Below are positions 23,974-32,472 of a stretch of 35,832 nt of DNA, one piece after another. Every line of letters starts with the position of its first letter. Within the stretch, counting starts at the first letter, position 1. The position numbers and the translations under genes were made by a program. The DNA comes from Candidatus Nitrosopumilus sp. (GTDB lineage Archaea; Thermoproteota; Nitrososphaeria; Nitrososphaerales; Nitrosopumilaceae). The notes beneath the pieces were generated by a model that made no database searches, was not told the origin of the DNA, and saw nothing but the letters and a program-made list of their open reading frames with translations. The DNA is taken from the NCBI GenBank assembly GCA_018263505.1, contig JAANXA010000022.1, forward strand, positions 1 through 35,832. The letters are read 5' to 3'.

Positions 23974-24606
23974 TTGAAAATAGCTGTCATCATTCCTGTA
24001 AAGACTTTCTCTAATGCAAAAACACGATTAGTGTTATCTCCATCAAAAGTAGAAGCATTATGTGAAATAATGTTAGAAGAAATTTTACACACTGTTTCAA
24101 TTTCACCACAAATAGAAAAAATAATCATAGTTACAAAAGAGAAAAAAGCAATAGATATAGGAAAAAGGTTTGATGCACAGATAATAATTGATGAAAAAGA
24201 AGAAAGTGTAAACAATGCAGTAGCACTTGCAGATAAGTACCTTTTAGAAAATAATTTTGATGCATCAATTGTTTTTCCTCAAGACATACCATACATCAAA
24301 ACTCAAGATATCGATTTTATGTTAAACTATATTGCACCACCAAATTTTGCAATAATTATTCCTTCAAGAAGATTTGACGGAACCAATGCACTTGTTAGAA
24401 TGCCAATTGATTTGATGGAGACTCATTATGATGAAGATAGTTACAAAATCCATATGAATACAGCAAAAAAACATACGCTAAATGTTGCAATGGTTTTTGT
24501 AAAAAGAATCATGTGGGATGTGGACAATAAAGAAGATTTAGAATTTTTATTAGAACAAAATGAAAAGCCGCAAATTGCTGAAAAAATTAAAAAAATTATA
24601 TCGTAA
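23974..24606 (+). CDS. cofC: 2-phospho-L-lactate guanylyltransferase CofC (F420 biosynthesis)
   Basis: Activates 2-phospholactate or phosphoenolpyruvate with GTP to give the substrate of CofD. The nucleotidyltransferase start KIAVIIPVKTFSNAKTRL matches the family IPVK...AKTRL signature; VFPQDIPYIKTQDIDFML and IIPSRRFDGTNALVR are later core segments. Its 210 residues are normal. The start is TTG at 23974, one base after the cofD stop, with no Shine-Dalgarno, so translation is probably coupled. The two genes together supply consecutive steps. Confidence 0.92.
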   Translation: MKIAVIIPVKTFSNAKTRLVLSPSKVEALCEIMLEEILHTVSISPQIEKIIIVTKEKKAIDIGKRFDAQIIIDEKEESVNNAVALADKYLLENNFDASIVFPQDIPYIKTQDIDFMLNYIAPPNFAIIIPSRRFDGTNALVRMPIDLMETHYDEDSYKIHMNTAKKHTLNVAMVFVKRIMWDVDNKEDLEFLLEQNEKPQIAEKIKKIIS

Positions 24607-24647
24607 AAATTTAGAAAATTATTCTTTGTGAAAATTTAAACAACAAG

Positions 24648-24657
24648 CTTATAAGGA
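24648..24657 (+). promoter_or_regulatory. TATA box of the TFB gene, with a leader carrying a Shine-Dalgarno
   Basis: GCTTATAAGG is centred near 24652, predicting transcription from about 24678. The resulting leader of about 30 bases contains GGAG at 24698-24701, seven bases before the ATG at 24709. This gene therefore looks led and SD-dependent, unlike the leaderless genes elsewhere in the window. An alternative box, TTAAATAT (24673-24680), would leave almost no leader. Confidence 0.45.
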
Positions 24658-24708
24658 ATGGTTTGAAAATTCTTAAATATTATCATAAAAAGTTTGTGGA
24701 GATATTAA

Positions 24709-25617
24709 ATGGTTAAAACAACAAATCCAAAAGATAGGTGTCCAAGATGTGGGCAAGGAACAATAGTTACAGATGGTAGTACAGGAGAGAATTTTTGTGG
24801 AAAATGCGGATTTGTGATAACAGATAAGATTTCAGAAGCAGGTCCAGAATGGAGATCATTTTCTAACGAAGGGGAAAATAAAAGCAGGGCAGGGGTGCCA
24901 ACATCTCTTGCCATGCACGATATGGGATTGGCAACAGTCATCAATCCTCAGAACAGAGATGCAACAGGAAAACCACTTTCAGCATCAATGAAAAGTACAA
25001 TTGAAAGATTAAGAACTTGGGATAGTAGAAGTCAAGTTCATGAACCAATTGATAGGAATTTTAGACAGGCATTTAGTGAGCTTGACAGATTAAAAGACAA
25101 ATTAGCAGTAGGTGATGCAGTTATTGAAAAAGCAGCTTACATTTACAGAAAAGCTTTGGAAAAAGGTTTGGTTAGAGGTCGTTCGATTTCAGCATTAATT
25201 GCTTCTGCACTTTATGCCGCATGTAGAGACACTGAAACACCTAGAACACTAAAAGATATTGGAGGTGCAAGTAACATTAAACGAAAAGATATTGCAAGAT
25301 GTTATCGTTTGTTGTTAAGAGAATTGAATTTAAAAATGCCAGTAGTTGATCCTGTAAAATGTATTTCACGAATTGCCAGTAAAGCAAACCTATCAGAAAA
25401 AACTAAAAGAAAAGCAACCAAAATTTTACAAACAGCAGAAGAGAAAAAGATTTCAGCAGGAAAAGATCCTATGGGACTGGCAGCAGCCGCACTATATGTT
25501 GCATGTGTAACAAATGGGGAAAATAAAACTCAAAGAGATGTTGCAGAAGCTGCAGGAGTAACTGAAGTTACAATTAGAAATAGGTACAAAGGACTCAAAG
25601 TAGCATTAGATCTTTAA
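24709..25617 (+). CDS. tfb: Transcription initiation factor TFB
   Basis: The archaeal TFIIB homologue, which binds TBP-TATA DNA and recruits RNA polymerase. The N-terminal zinc ribbon has C11, C14, C30 and C33 (RCPRCGQG and FCGKCGFV), followed by the B-finger/reader segment (EAGPEWRSFSNEGENKSRAG). Two cyclin-fold repeats span about 105-195 and 200-300; the second holds AAALYVACVTNGENKTQRD and the HTH AAGVTEVTIRNRYKGL. Its 302 residues are full length. Thaumarchaea usually carry several TFB paralogues, so this may be one of a set. It overlaps the convergent CPBP gene by 12 bp. Confidence 0.97.
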   Translation: MVKTTNPKDRCPRCGQGTIVTDGSTGENFCGKCGFVITDKISEAGPEWRSFSNEGENKSRAGVPTSLAMHDMGLATVINPQNRDATGKPLSASMKSTIERLRTWDSRSQVHEPIDRNFRQAFSELDRLKDKLAVGDAVIEKAAYIYRKALEKGLVRGRSISALIASALYAACRDTETPRTLKDIGGASNIKRKDIARCYRLLLRELNLKMPVVDPVKCISRIASKANLSEKTKRKATKILQTAEEKKISAGKDPMGLAAAALYVACVTNGENKTQRDVAEAAGVTEVTIRNRYKGLKVALDL

Positions 25618-26595
25618 ATCAGAATTTTGTTTAGAAATTACTCTATTAAGTAATAATACTGCAATTGAAAAAGAGCCAGAAACTAACAACAGTAATTCCA
25701 ATGAAGACATCAAAGAATGAGAAAAAGCACTCTCAATAGATATAAAATTAATTTGAGAGATAAAATTTGCATAAGAGAAAACAAAGTAATTGGTAGCCCA
25801 ATGAATCAACAAAGATGCAATAAATCCATATCGAAGGTAAACCCATCCTAAAATTATTCCTCCAGCAGTAGCTTGAGCAAACTTCCCTTCACTCCAAGAT
25901 TCACCAAATGCAATATGAGCAAAACCGAAAAGAGTACCTACAAAAACTATCAGTAAAATTGCTTTTTTAGAGTCATAAATTTCCAAATTCCCAGGATTCC
26001 ACAAACAACGAATGAAGTAGGTGATTGAAGTTCTACGAGAATAAAGAGCAAACAAAGGAATGCCCATCAGAATCAATCGAAAACCAAACTCTTCAATTAA
26101 CGGTGCCAAACTTACATAGAAGAATTGAATTAAATCATTTCCACCAATGGGAGGAACTGTTACAATTCCAAATTCTTCTTGAATAAAATTAATCAATGCA
26201 GAAATTAAAATTAAAATTGAAAGCCATTTGGTAATCCCAAACATGTAATTTTTTTCTAAATCAAATTTTCCTAAAGAGATAACAGAAGATAATGATTTGA
26301 AAAAGTTTCGCTTTGGTCCTAAAATAGAAATAGTAAATAGTATGGCATAAAGACTCCATAAAATTACAAACACATCACCAATTCCAATATCAATAGGATT
26401 TTGGTATATGGCAGTATTTTCAAAAAGTTCAAGATGAGTTAAAGGGTAATCAAAATTGATATCATCTCCAATATTGGTTTCAAAAACAACAAAGAGTCCA
26501 ATAGGAAATGACAATAACAAAAGACCAAAAATTACAGAAAGTAAAGCAGTAAAAGGAATGCCAATAGCTTGAAATAATTTATTTGAATTTTGCAA
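25606..26595 (-). CDS. CPBP-family intramembrane metalloprotease
   Basis: A 329-residue membrane protein of the CPBP (CAAX protease/bacteriocin-processing, ABI) family. About seven or eight hydrophobic segments are visible. The conserved motifs are PLIEEFGFR (E168, E169, R173), LFGFAHIAFGE (H227) and LLIHWATNYFVF (H265, N269), which are the catalytic and metal-binding sites. Such proteases process prenylated proteins or secreted peptides in other organisms; the archaeal substrate is unknown. The start is TTG at 26595, six bases after the stop of the eIF1-like gene, so the two probably share a transcript. Confidence 0.88.
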   Translation of the reverse strand: MQNSNKLFQAIGIPFTALLSVIFGLLLLSFPIGLFVVFETNIGDDINFDYPLTHLELFENTAIYQNPIDIGIGDVFVILWSLYAILFTISILGPKRNFFKSLSSVISLGKFDLEKNYMFGITKWLSILILISALINFIQEEFGIVTVPPIGGNDLIQFFYVSLAPLIEEFGFRLILMGIPLFALYSRRTSITYFIRCLWNPGNLEIYDSKKAILLIVFVGTLFGFAHIAFGESWSEGKFAQATAGGIILGWVYLRYGFIASLLIHWATNYFVFSYANFISQINFISIESAFSHSLMSSLELLLLVSGSFSIAVLLLNRVISKQNSDLKI

Positions 26596-26601
26596 TTTGT
26601 T

Positions 26602-26910
26602 CTAATGAAGTTCTATACTATCTTCGGCAAAACCCAATCCAACCAAAGTATCTTTGATAGTATCACGATGATCACCTTGTAGGAATACATAGCCTTCTTT
26701 GGCCGTTCCACCACAAGCATATTTACTTTTAAGATCTTTTGCAACAGTTTCCAAGTTATTGAGTTTTGGATCTAGACCTTCAATCATGGTACCTTTTTTC
26801 TTGAATCGTCTTGTTTCTAATCTGATAATGATTTTAGTACTATCTTTGGCAAGTTCACCACAAGCACACAAATCTTCTGGTAGACCACAAGTATTACAAA
26901 TTACTGCCAT
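26602..26910 (-). CDS. SUI1/eIF1-family translation factor
   Basis: A 102-residue homologue of eIF1 (SUI1), which acts on the small ribosomal subunit in start-codon selection. The N-terminus has four Cys (C5, C8, C15, C17 in CNTCGLPEDLCACGE), a zinc-binding extension seen in archaeal forms. The SUI1 core follows: IIIRLETRRFKKKGTMIEGL, KYACGGTAKEG and VFLQGDHRDTIKDTLVGLG. It lies upstream of the CPBP protease gene and divergent from the gene at 27015. Leaderless initiation is common in this genome, so start-codon discrimination by this factor is likely important. Confidence 0.93.
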   Translation of the reverse strand: MAVICNTCGLPEDLCACGELAKDSTKIIIRLETRRFKKKGTMIEGLDPKLNNLETVAKDLKSKYACGGTAKEGYVFLQGDHRDTIKDTLVGLGFAEDSIELH

Positions 26911-27014
26911 ACGTTCGAAATCAATTCAATCATTCATACTATTAAGCCTTGTTTGAGCAGAAAATAATTGTCAAAAATAATTGGATTTTTTAGATAGAAA
27001 AGAAAAGACAACTT

Positions 27015-27347
27015 ATGGCAGATGAATTAACAAAAAAAGCTGCTGAGATGTTGCTTAAAGGAGCAACATTACTTAGTGAACCATGTCCATATTGTTCTGG
27101 AGTAAGGGTGATGAAAGAAGGTCAAGCATTGTGTATTAGTTGTGGTAGAGAGCCAGAAAAGAAAAGAATTGTTGAGCAAAAGTCAAATCAAACACAAAAA
27201 TCAGGGTTGGAAGAAATTTTAGACAAAAAAATCACGATACTTTCTAAAGAATTAGAACAAGAAAAAGATCATGAAAAACAGCAAGAAATCTTAAAGTCGA
27301 TCAATTCAGCACTTGAAGCTATTCAAAAAATTAAGGATAAACAATAA
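27015..27347 (+). CDS. Autoantigen p27 (Sjogren/scleroderma autoantigen 1)-family zinc protein
   Basis: A 110-residue archaeal homologue of the eukaryotic Sjogren's syndrome/scleroderma autoantigen 1 family, whose function is not settled. The signature is an amphipathic N-terminus (KKAAEMLLKGATLLSEPC) leading into a zinc ribbon with CPYC and CISCG. The C-terminal half is a charged helix (DKKITILSKELEQEKDHEKQ), likely a coiled coil. The gene precedes sec61-beta by 32 bp on the same strand, so they could be co-transcribed, though a separate TATA-like element precedes sec61-beta. Confidence 0.85.
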   Translation: MADELTKKAAEMLLKGATLLSEPCPYCSGVRVMKEGQALCISCGREPEKKRIVEQKSNQTQKSGLEEILDKKITILSKELEQEKDHEKQQEILKSINSALEAIQKIKDKQ

Positions 27348-27379
27348 AGTTTTTATGTTAAATTTCGTGGTGTCAATTC

Positions 27380-27547
27380 ATGAGTAGCAGTAAGAAATCA
27401 GCACCACTTCCAGCATCAAGTGGAGGACTCATGAGATTCTTTGAAGATGAAACAAAAGGATTTAGAATTGATCCAAAGATTGTAGTATCAATCCCAATCA
27501 GTTTAATTACAATTTCGTGGATAATTGATTTGTTTTTAGCTACGTGA
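27380..27547 (+). CDS. secG: Preprotein translocase subunit Sec61-beta (SecG)
   Basis: A 55-residue tail-anchored subunit of the Sec translocon, easily missed because of its length. The pattern is diagnostic: KKSAPLPASSGGLMRFFEDE, then TKGFRIDPKIVV, then one C-terminal transmembrane helix (about residues 36-53). The N-terminus is cytoplasmic. A TATA-like TTTTTATG near 27350-27357 lies about 27 bp before the ATG, fitting a leaderless transcript. The DUF2070 membrane-protein gene begins seven bases after its stop. Confidence 0.92.
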   Translation: MSSSKKSAPLPASSGGLMRFFEDETKGFRIDPKIVVSIPISLITISWIIDLFLAT

Positions 27548-27554
27548 ACAAACT

Positions 27555-29294
27555 ATGGAAGACTCAGACGACGTTTCAAATATACACAATAGATTTTCAC
27601 TTACTCTAGTAAACCCTTCATCAAAATATTTTTCATTGGTTGTATCAATGGGTGTAGCAGCAGTTACAGGACTTACAATACATTTAGCATATTTAGAAGA
27701 CTTTGAACAATTATGGTACAGAATTCCTATGGTTTTAGGAGTTTTAGCAGTATCTCAAATATTAGATACCAGATTAACAAAGAAAAAAGAATATTCAAAA
27801 TCATTACATTCATCACTTTTTGGAAATATGTTATGGACAGTTACATTACTGATGGGAGTGGCAACAAGCTTTGTTTTACAAAAAGATATTCAATTATTCT
27901 TTATCACATTTGGATTAATTCTTTTTTCTAGTTTTAGGATTGGGATATACACTACAACATTAGGTTTAAGTCTCAAGAAAGCTTGGATGATTTGTTTCAT
28001 TCAACCATTAGCAATGTTTTTGGCATTAGTTCCTCATGAAATGTGGTTTTCGATTTTAAGTGAGCCGATAGGGTTGGGGTATGGGATAGCATTTATGATA
28101 ATTGCAAGTGTGTGGTCTGTTTTAACAGATAGAGCAGGGAGACCAGGAATGAAAAGTACCCATAAAACAATTCAAGCATATCTTGCATCTCAAGGAGATG
28201 ATTTTGATGATGCGGAGAAATTAATGGAAGAGCGTTCATCTGAAACCAAAGTAATCACATCACAATTAAAATTTTCAACAACTAATGGAGAAAATGAATT
28301 CAGAATGGTATTGCCAGAAATTCATCCAGGTCCATATCATCCAGTTGGTGGAAGTAACATACCATACAAAATTTATAAAAAATTATCATCATCAGCAATG
28401 GTCATGCACAGTATTTCAGATCATGCGTTAAATCTTCCTTCAAGAAGTGAAGTTGAGAATTTTCTTAAAAGTCTAGATAAAAGTAAAGTCAAAGAAGAAG
28501 GGCTGAAAGGTACTGAACCAGTAGTAGTTCAAATTAACAAAGCAAGAGTGACAGGATTGCTTTTTGGGAATAATCCATTATTGTTTTTATCATTATCCCC
28601 ACACGGAATGGAAGATATTCCAAGCTACATGAAAACTGAAATTAATCAATATGCAAAAAATAGAAACTATTCTAGAACAATGATAGTGGATTGCCATAAT
28701 GCAATGGGAGAAGAAATTTCAAAAGAAGATGGAGAAGATATGTTAAATGCAGCAAAATCATGTTTAGATACATTAATTTCAAAAGAGAGTCATTCTATTG
28801 AATTTGGATATTCAAATTCAGATGACATGGATGTGTGGACAGAGGATTTAGGAGTAGGAGGGTTAGGAGTAGTATGTTTTAAAATTAATAAAAAAAAATA
28901 TTTCTTAGGATGGGCAGATTCCAACAATATGGAAAATGGAATTAGAGAGAAAATCATAGAGAATTTTTCAAAAAGAGATTATCAATTACTAGAGATTTGT
29001 ACATCAGATACACATTATGCTCCAGTAAAAGCCAGGAACAGGCAAGGGTACTATCAGTTAGGACTGATTACAAGTGCAGATAAGTTATCAAAATGGTTTT
29101 TGGAAATTGCTAAAAAATCAGAATCCACAACAAAATCGGCAAAGTTTGAAATTTTAGAAAATGAAGCTAAAGTGAAAGTTATGGGAACTGGAATTTATGA
29201 AGATTATTCAAAAGCATTAGATAATTCTTTGAGAATTACTAAAATGTTCGTGATTGGGTGTGTCGGACTTTTCATAACTAGTCTTTTCCTATAG
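27555..29294 (+). CDS. DUF2070-like membrane protein with a His/Asp-rich soluble domain
   Basis: A 579-residue protein matching my recollection of the archaeal DUF2070 family. Residues 25-200 hold about six hydrophobic segments; a last one is at the C-terminus (MFVIGCVGLFITSLFL). The soluble part between them has conserved-looking metal-type motifs: EIHPGP (H257), ISDHALNLPS (D289, H290), LSPHGMED, VDCHNAMGEE (D379, H381) and TSDTHYAPVKARNRQGY (D485, H487). They resemble a metallohydrolase active site, but no activity is known to me. It starts seven bases after sec61-beta, and its end overlaps the nuclease gene by 17 bp. Confidence 0.8.
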   Translation: MEDSDDVSNIHNRFSLTLVNPSSKYFSLVVSMGVAAVTGLTIHLAYLEDFEQLWYRIPMVLGVLAVSQILDTRLTKKKEYSKSLHSSLFGNMLWTVTLLMGVATSFVLQKDIQLFFITFGLILFSSFRIGIYTTTLGLSLKKAWMICFIQPLAMFLALVPHEMWFSILSEPIGLGYGIAFMIIASVWSVLTDRAGRPGMKSTHKTIQAYLASQGDDFDDAEKLMEERSSETKVITSQLKFSTTNGENEFRMVLPEIHPGPYHPVGGSNIPYKIYKKLSSSAMVMHSISDHALNLPSRSEVENFLKSLDKSKVKEEGLKGTEPVVVQINKARVTGLLFGNNPLLFLSLSPHGMEDIPSYMKTEINQYAKNRNYSRTMIVDCHNAMGEEISKEDGEDMLNAAKSCLDTLISKESHSIEFGYSNSDDMDVWTEDLGVGGLGVVCFKINKKKYFLGWADSNNMENGIREKIIENFSKRDYQLLEICTSDTHYAPVKARNRQGYYQLGLITSADKLSKWFLEIAKKSESTTKSAKFEILENEAKVKVMGTGIYEDYSKALDNSLRITKMFVIGCVGLFITSLFL

Positions 29295-29931
29295 TTTTCA
29301 TTTGTTCAATATTACCATAAAATTCATCAATAAACGAAGAGAATTGGAATATAGGAACAATTGGAACATTTTCAATAAAATTCACTTTATCTTGGAATAA
29401 AGTAACAATTACAGGTACGGCAATTGAACCTTGAGTTTTTTCTACATATTTTTTTGTTCGTTCAATTTGTTTTTTGACAGCAGTTGTAAGTGAAGAAGGG
29501 GCATATCGTTTCCAATGTTTGCAATCAATCAAAATTGCAATACCCAAACGAATTCCAACTACATCAATTTCCATTCGTGGTTTTGTTAAAATCATATTTT
29601 TGATTACTGCAAAATTTTTGGAGGTTAAAATTTCTGCAGTTAAACCTTCAAAATCTCTCCAATCAAGGACTAAGGAAATTTCATCAATTGGAGATCCAGA
29701 TTCAAGCAATGATATAGCGATTTTTAGTTTATCACCAGTTTCAAAATAGTATAAACCGTCTCGTATCAAACCAATATTGTTTTTTACAAATTCATCTAAA
29801 ACAGACTTTGAATCAATAGAATTCATTTTAGTTACAGCACAAAAATCAGTGACAGAAACACCACCAGGAATAATTCCAGGTAATCCAGTAATCATTTTAG
29901 ATTGTATTCCCATACAGACATTTTGTTTCAT
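29278..29931 (-). CDS. Restriction-endonuclease-like protein (Mrr/PD-(D/E)XK type)
   Basis: A 217-residue protein with two parts. Residues about 20-85 look like a winged-helix domain (VTDFCAVTKMN, LDEFVKNNIGLIRDGLYYF). Residues 90-200 carry a PD-(D/E)XK nuclease core: E100 in DFEGLTAEIL, D123 in RMEIDVVGI, and D136-C-K138 in LIDCKHWKR. This layout is that of Mrr-like or archaeal Holliday-junction-type nucleases. No methyltransferase or other restriction partner is adjacent, so a repair or RNA/DNA housekeeping role is as likely as defence. The start could be an internal Met (MGIQSKM). Confidence 0.78.
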   Translation of the reverse strand: MKQNVCMGIQSKMITGLPGIIPGGVSVTDFCAVTKMNSIDSKSVLDEFVKNNIGLIRDGLYYFETGDKLKIAISLLESGSPIDEISLVLDWRDFEGLTAEILTSKNFAVIKNMILTKPRMEIDVVGIRLGIAILIDCKHWKRYAPSSLTTAVKKQIERTKKYVEKTQGSIAVPVIVTLFQDKVNFIENVPIVPIFQFSSFIDEFYGNIEQMKTIGKD

Positions 29932-30003
29932 AAACAGAATTTAGGTTTTAAGAGATTATAATTTCAGGGTATTATGATATAGATTTTTTTATAAGCATTA
30001 AAA

Positions 30004-32472
30004 ATGCAGAGTATGAAAAATTTGCTAGTAGTGATACTAGCTTTATCAATTGTTTTAATGATACAAAATAATGCTTTTGCAGAAAAAAATACATTTTCTG
30101 ATTCGGTAAAATTCATTCAATATTTAGATGAAAATACAGCTTTAGAAGAAGTACGTAATGGAAATTTGGATATGTATTATTATACAATTTCTCCAGACAG
30201 ATTAGAGGCACATCAAGCAAAAGAAGGATTGCAGATTTTTGATTCTACAGGGGGAAGATATAGTATTTTAGTCAATCCTGCAGAATCAGATGAATTTAAT
30301 CCGTTTTCAAATAAGGATATTAGATTTGCATTAAATTATTTGATTGATAGAAAATTAATCGTTAATGAACTAATGGGAGGGTATGGTACATCAATAATCT
30401 CATACTATAGCCCATCTGAACCAGAATATCTTTCAGTTATTGAACAGTTAGAGTTATTTGATTTTAAATATAATCCAGGACTTGCAAATAAAATAATTAC
30501 AAAAAGTCTTGACGAGAGAGGAGCTGAGAAAATTAATGAAAAATGGTTTATGAATGAAAAACCAATAGAAATTACAATTTTTATCAGAAGCGATGATCCA
30601 GTTAGAAAATCAATCGGAGAGATTTTGTCAGTAGAATTAGAGAAAATTGGATTTACAGTGAAAAAAGATTTTGGAGATTTGAATAAAGCATTTGTTGTAG
30701 TTTATGGTTCAGATCCTGCAGATTTGAAATGGAGTTTATACACTGAAGGATGGGCAAGTTCTGCATTTGTAAGATACGATTCAATAGGATTAGGACAGAT
30801 GTATTCACCATGGTTTTCAAATATGCCAGGATTTAATGATCCAACATACTGGAATTATAAAAATGAAAAACTAGATAAAATTACTCAAAAAATATACACA
30901 GGTGATTTTGCATCATCAAAAAAAAGAACTGAGTTGATTCAAAAAGCAGTAATCGAGGGAATTGATGAATCAGTCAGAATTTTTTTGGCAAGTAAAATTG
31001 ATCAATATGTAGTGAATGAAAAAATTTCAGGAGTAGTAAATGATTTTGGTGCAGGAGTTCCAAGTAGATTTACACCAATCAATGCAAAAAGTGACAATAA
31101 TGAATTAGTAATCGGGGTGAAGCAAATCTATCAAGGGGCATGGAATCCTGTGAGAGGTTTGACAGATAGTTATAGTAGACAAATTTGGGGAATCATTTCA
31201 GATCCAGGTTCATTTAAACATCCATTCACAGGAAAAACTATTCCAATTAGAGCAACATGGAATGTAGAGACGGCCGGACCGGATGGAAAATTAGAAATTC
31301 CTCAAGAATCAAAAATATGGAATCCAAAAGCACAAGAATGGGGTAAAATTTCAGCAGGAACCCTCGCTACAAGTAAAGTTGTATTTGATTTTGATTTTAG
31401 TAATTGGCATAACGGGCAAATGATGGATATGAATGACATTTTGCATTCATTGTATTTTACAATAGAATGGGGAACTCAGACAGATGAAAATGACAAAACT
31501 TTTGATACTGAATTTACACCAATTGCCACACAGAGTATTCAGACGATTAAAGGAGTGAATGTAATTGATGAGGACACAATTGAAGTTTATGTGGATTATT
31601 GGCATTTTGATGATGCAGAAATTGCAGATTGGGCAATGATGTGGAATTCAATGCCATGGGAAATTTCAGCAGCCATGGAAAAAGCAGTAACAGATGGAAA
31701 AGTTTCATTTTCCAGATCAGGGGCAACAAGCAAAAATATCAATTGGTTGTCATTAATTATTCCAAATGATGCAAATATCATCAAAAAATATCTTGAAGAA
31801 TTTAAAAACAGCAATCACATTCCAAATGGATTTGATGGAAACATCCAGGATTTAGAAGATTATCAAAACAGGTATGAATCATCAATTAAATGGATTGAGG
31901 AGAATAATCATGCAGTGATAAGTAATGGTCCATTTTATCTGGAATCATATGCACCAGAATCTAGAACAATTACAGTTAATTCATTTAATGATGAATCATA
32001 TCCATTTAAGATAGGAAAATGGTCAGAATTTGAAGAAACAAAATTTCCATTAATTAAAAATTTAGAAATGGATAAAATTATTCATAGAGGGGAAGACATC
32101 AAGATGAATATTTTTGTTGAAGATACAGACCAGATAATGTACTTTTTAACGAATAATGAAGGAGATTTGATTTTATCAGAATCAATTGAGAACACAAATG
32201 ATGAAAAAACAATCATCATTCCTCATAAAAAAACACAAGGGTTGAGTAGTGGTGCAAACAATATCAAAATTTTTGCAATTTCAAAATCAGTTTTAAGACC
32301 TGATTTTTATGAAACAAGTTTTTTTGTGACAGAAAATAAAGTAGAGATTCCAAAAAATAATTTTGAGAATGTAAAATTTTTAGAAAATGAATCAAATTAT
32401 GGATATTTAATTATTCCAATAGTCATCATTTCAGGAATTATAATGATTCTGAAAATAAAACAATCAAGATAA
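30004..32472 (+). CDS. Family-5 ABC transporter solute-binding protein, membrane-anchored, lobe order apparently permuted
   Basis: An 822-residue extracellular peptide/nickel-type binding protein. It has an N-terminal signal peptide (MKNLLVVILALSIVLM... ending NAFA) and a C-terminal transmembrane anchor (about 798-816, then KIKQSR), preceded by a beta-rich domain. The family's DIRFALNYLIDRKLIVNEL segment, normally near residue 300, is at about 103-121. The normally N-terminal NWHNGQMMDMNDILHSLYF is at about 467-485, with NPVRGLTDSYSRQIWG before it. Both lobes are thus present in swapped order. The start may be 30004 or the ATG at 30013. No permease lies next to it; an OppF-type ATPase is at 2115. 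Confidence 0.85.
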   Translation: MQSMKNLLVVILALSIVLMIQNNAFAEKNTFSDSVKFIQYLDENTALEEVRNGNLDMYYYTISPDRLEAHQAKEGLQIFDSTGGRYSILVNPAESDEFNPFSNKDIRFALNYLIDRKLIVNELMGGYGTSIISYYSPSEPEYLSVIEQLELFDFKYNPGLANKIITKSLDERGAEKINEKWFMNEKPIEITIFIRSDDPVRKSIGEILSVELEKIGFTVKKDFGDLNKAFVVVYGSDPADLKWSLYTEGWASSAFVRYDSIGLGQMYSPWFSNMPGFNDPTYWNYKNEKLDKITQKIYTGDFASSKKRTELIQKAVIEGIDESVRIFLASKIDQYVVNEKISGVVNDFGAGVPSRFTPINAKSDNNELVIGVKQIYQGAWNPVRGLTDSYSRQIWGIISDPGSFKHPFTGKTIPIRATWNVETAGPDGKLEIPQESKIWNPKAQEWGKISAGTLATSKVVFDFDFSNWHNGQMMDMNDILHSLYFTIEWGTQTDENDKTFDTEFTPIATQSIQTIKGVNVIDEDTIEVYVDYWHFDDAEIADWAMMWNSMPWEISAAMEKAVTDGKVSFSRSGATSKNINWLSLIIPNDANIIKKYLEEFKNSNHIPNGFDGNIQDLEDYQNRYESSIKWIEENNHAVISNGPFYLESYAPESRTITVNSFNDESYPFKIGKWSEFEETKFPLIKNLEMDKIIHRGEDIKMNIFVEDTDQIMYFLTNNEGDLILSESIENTNDEKTIIIPHKKTQGLSSGANNIKIFAISKSVLRPDFYETSFFVTENKVEIPKNNFENVKFLENESNYGYLIIPIVIISGIIMILKIKQSR

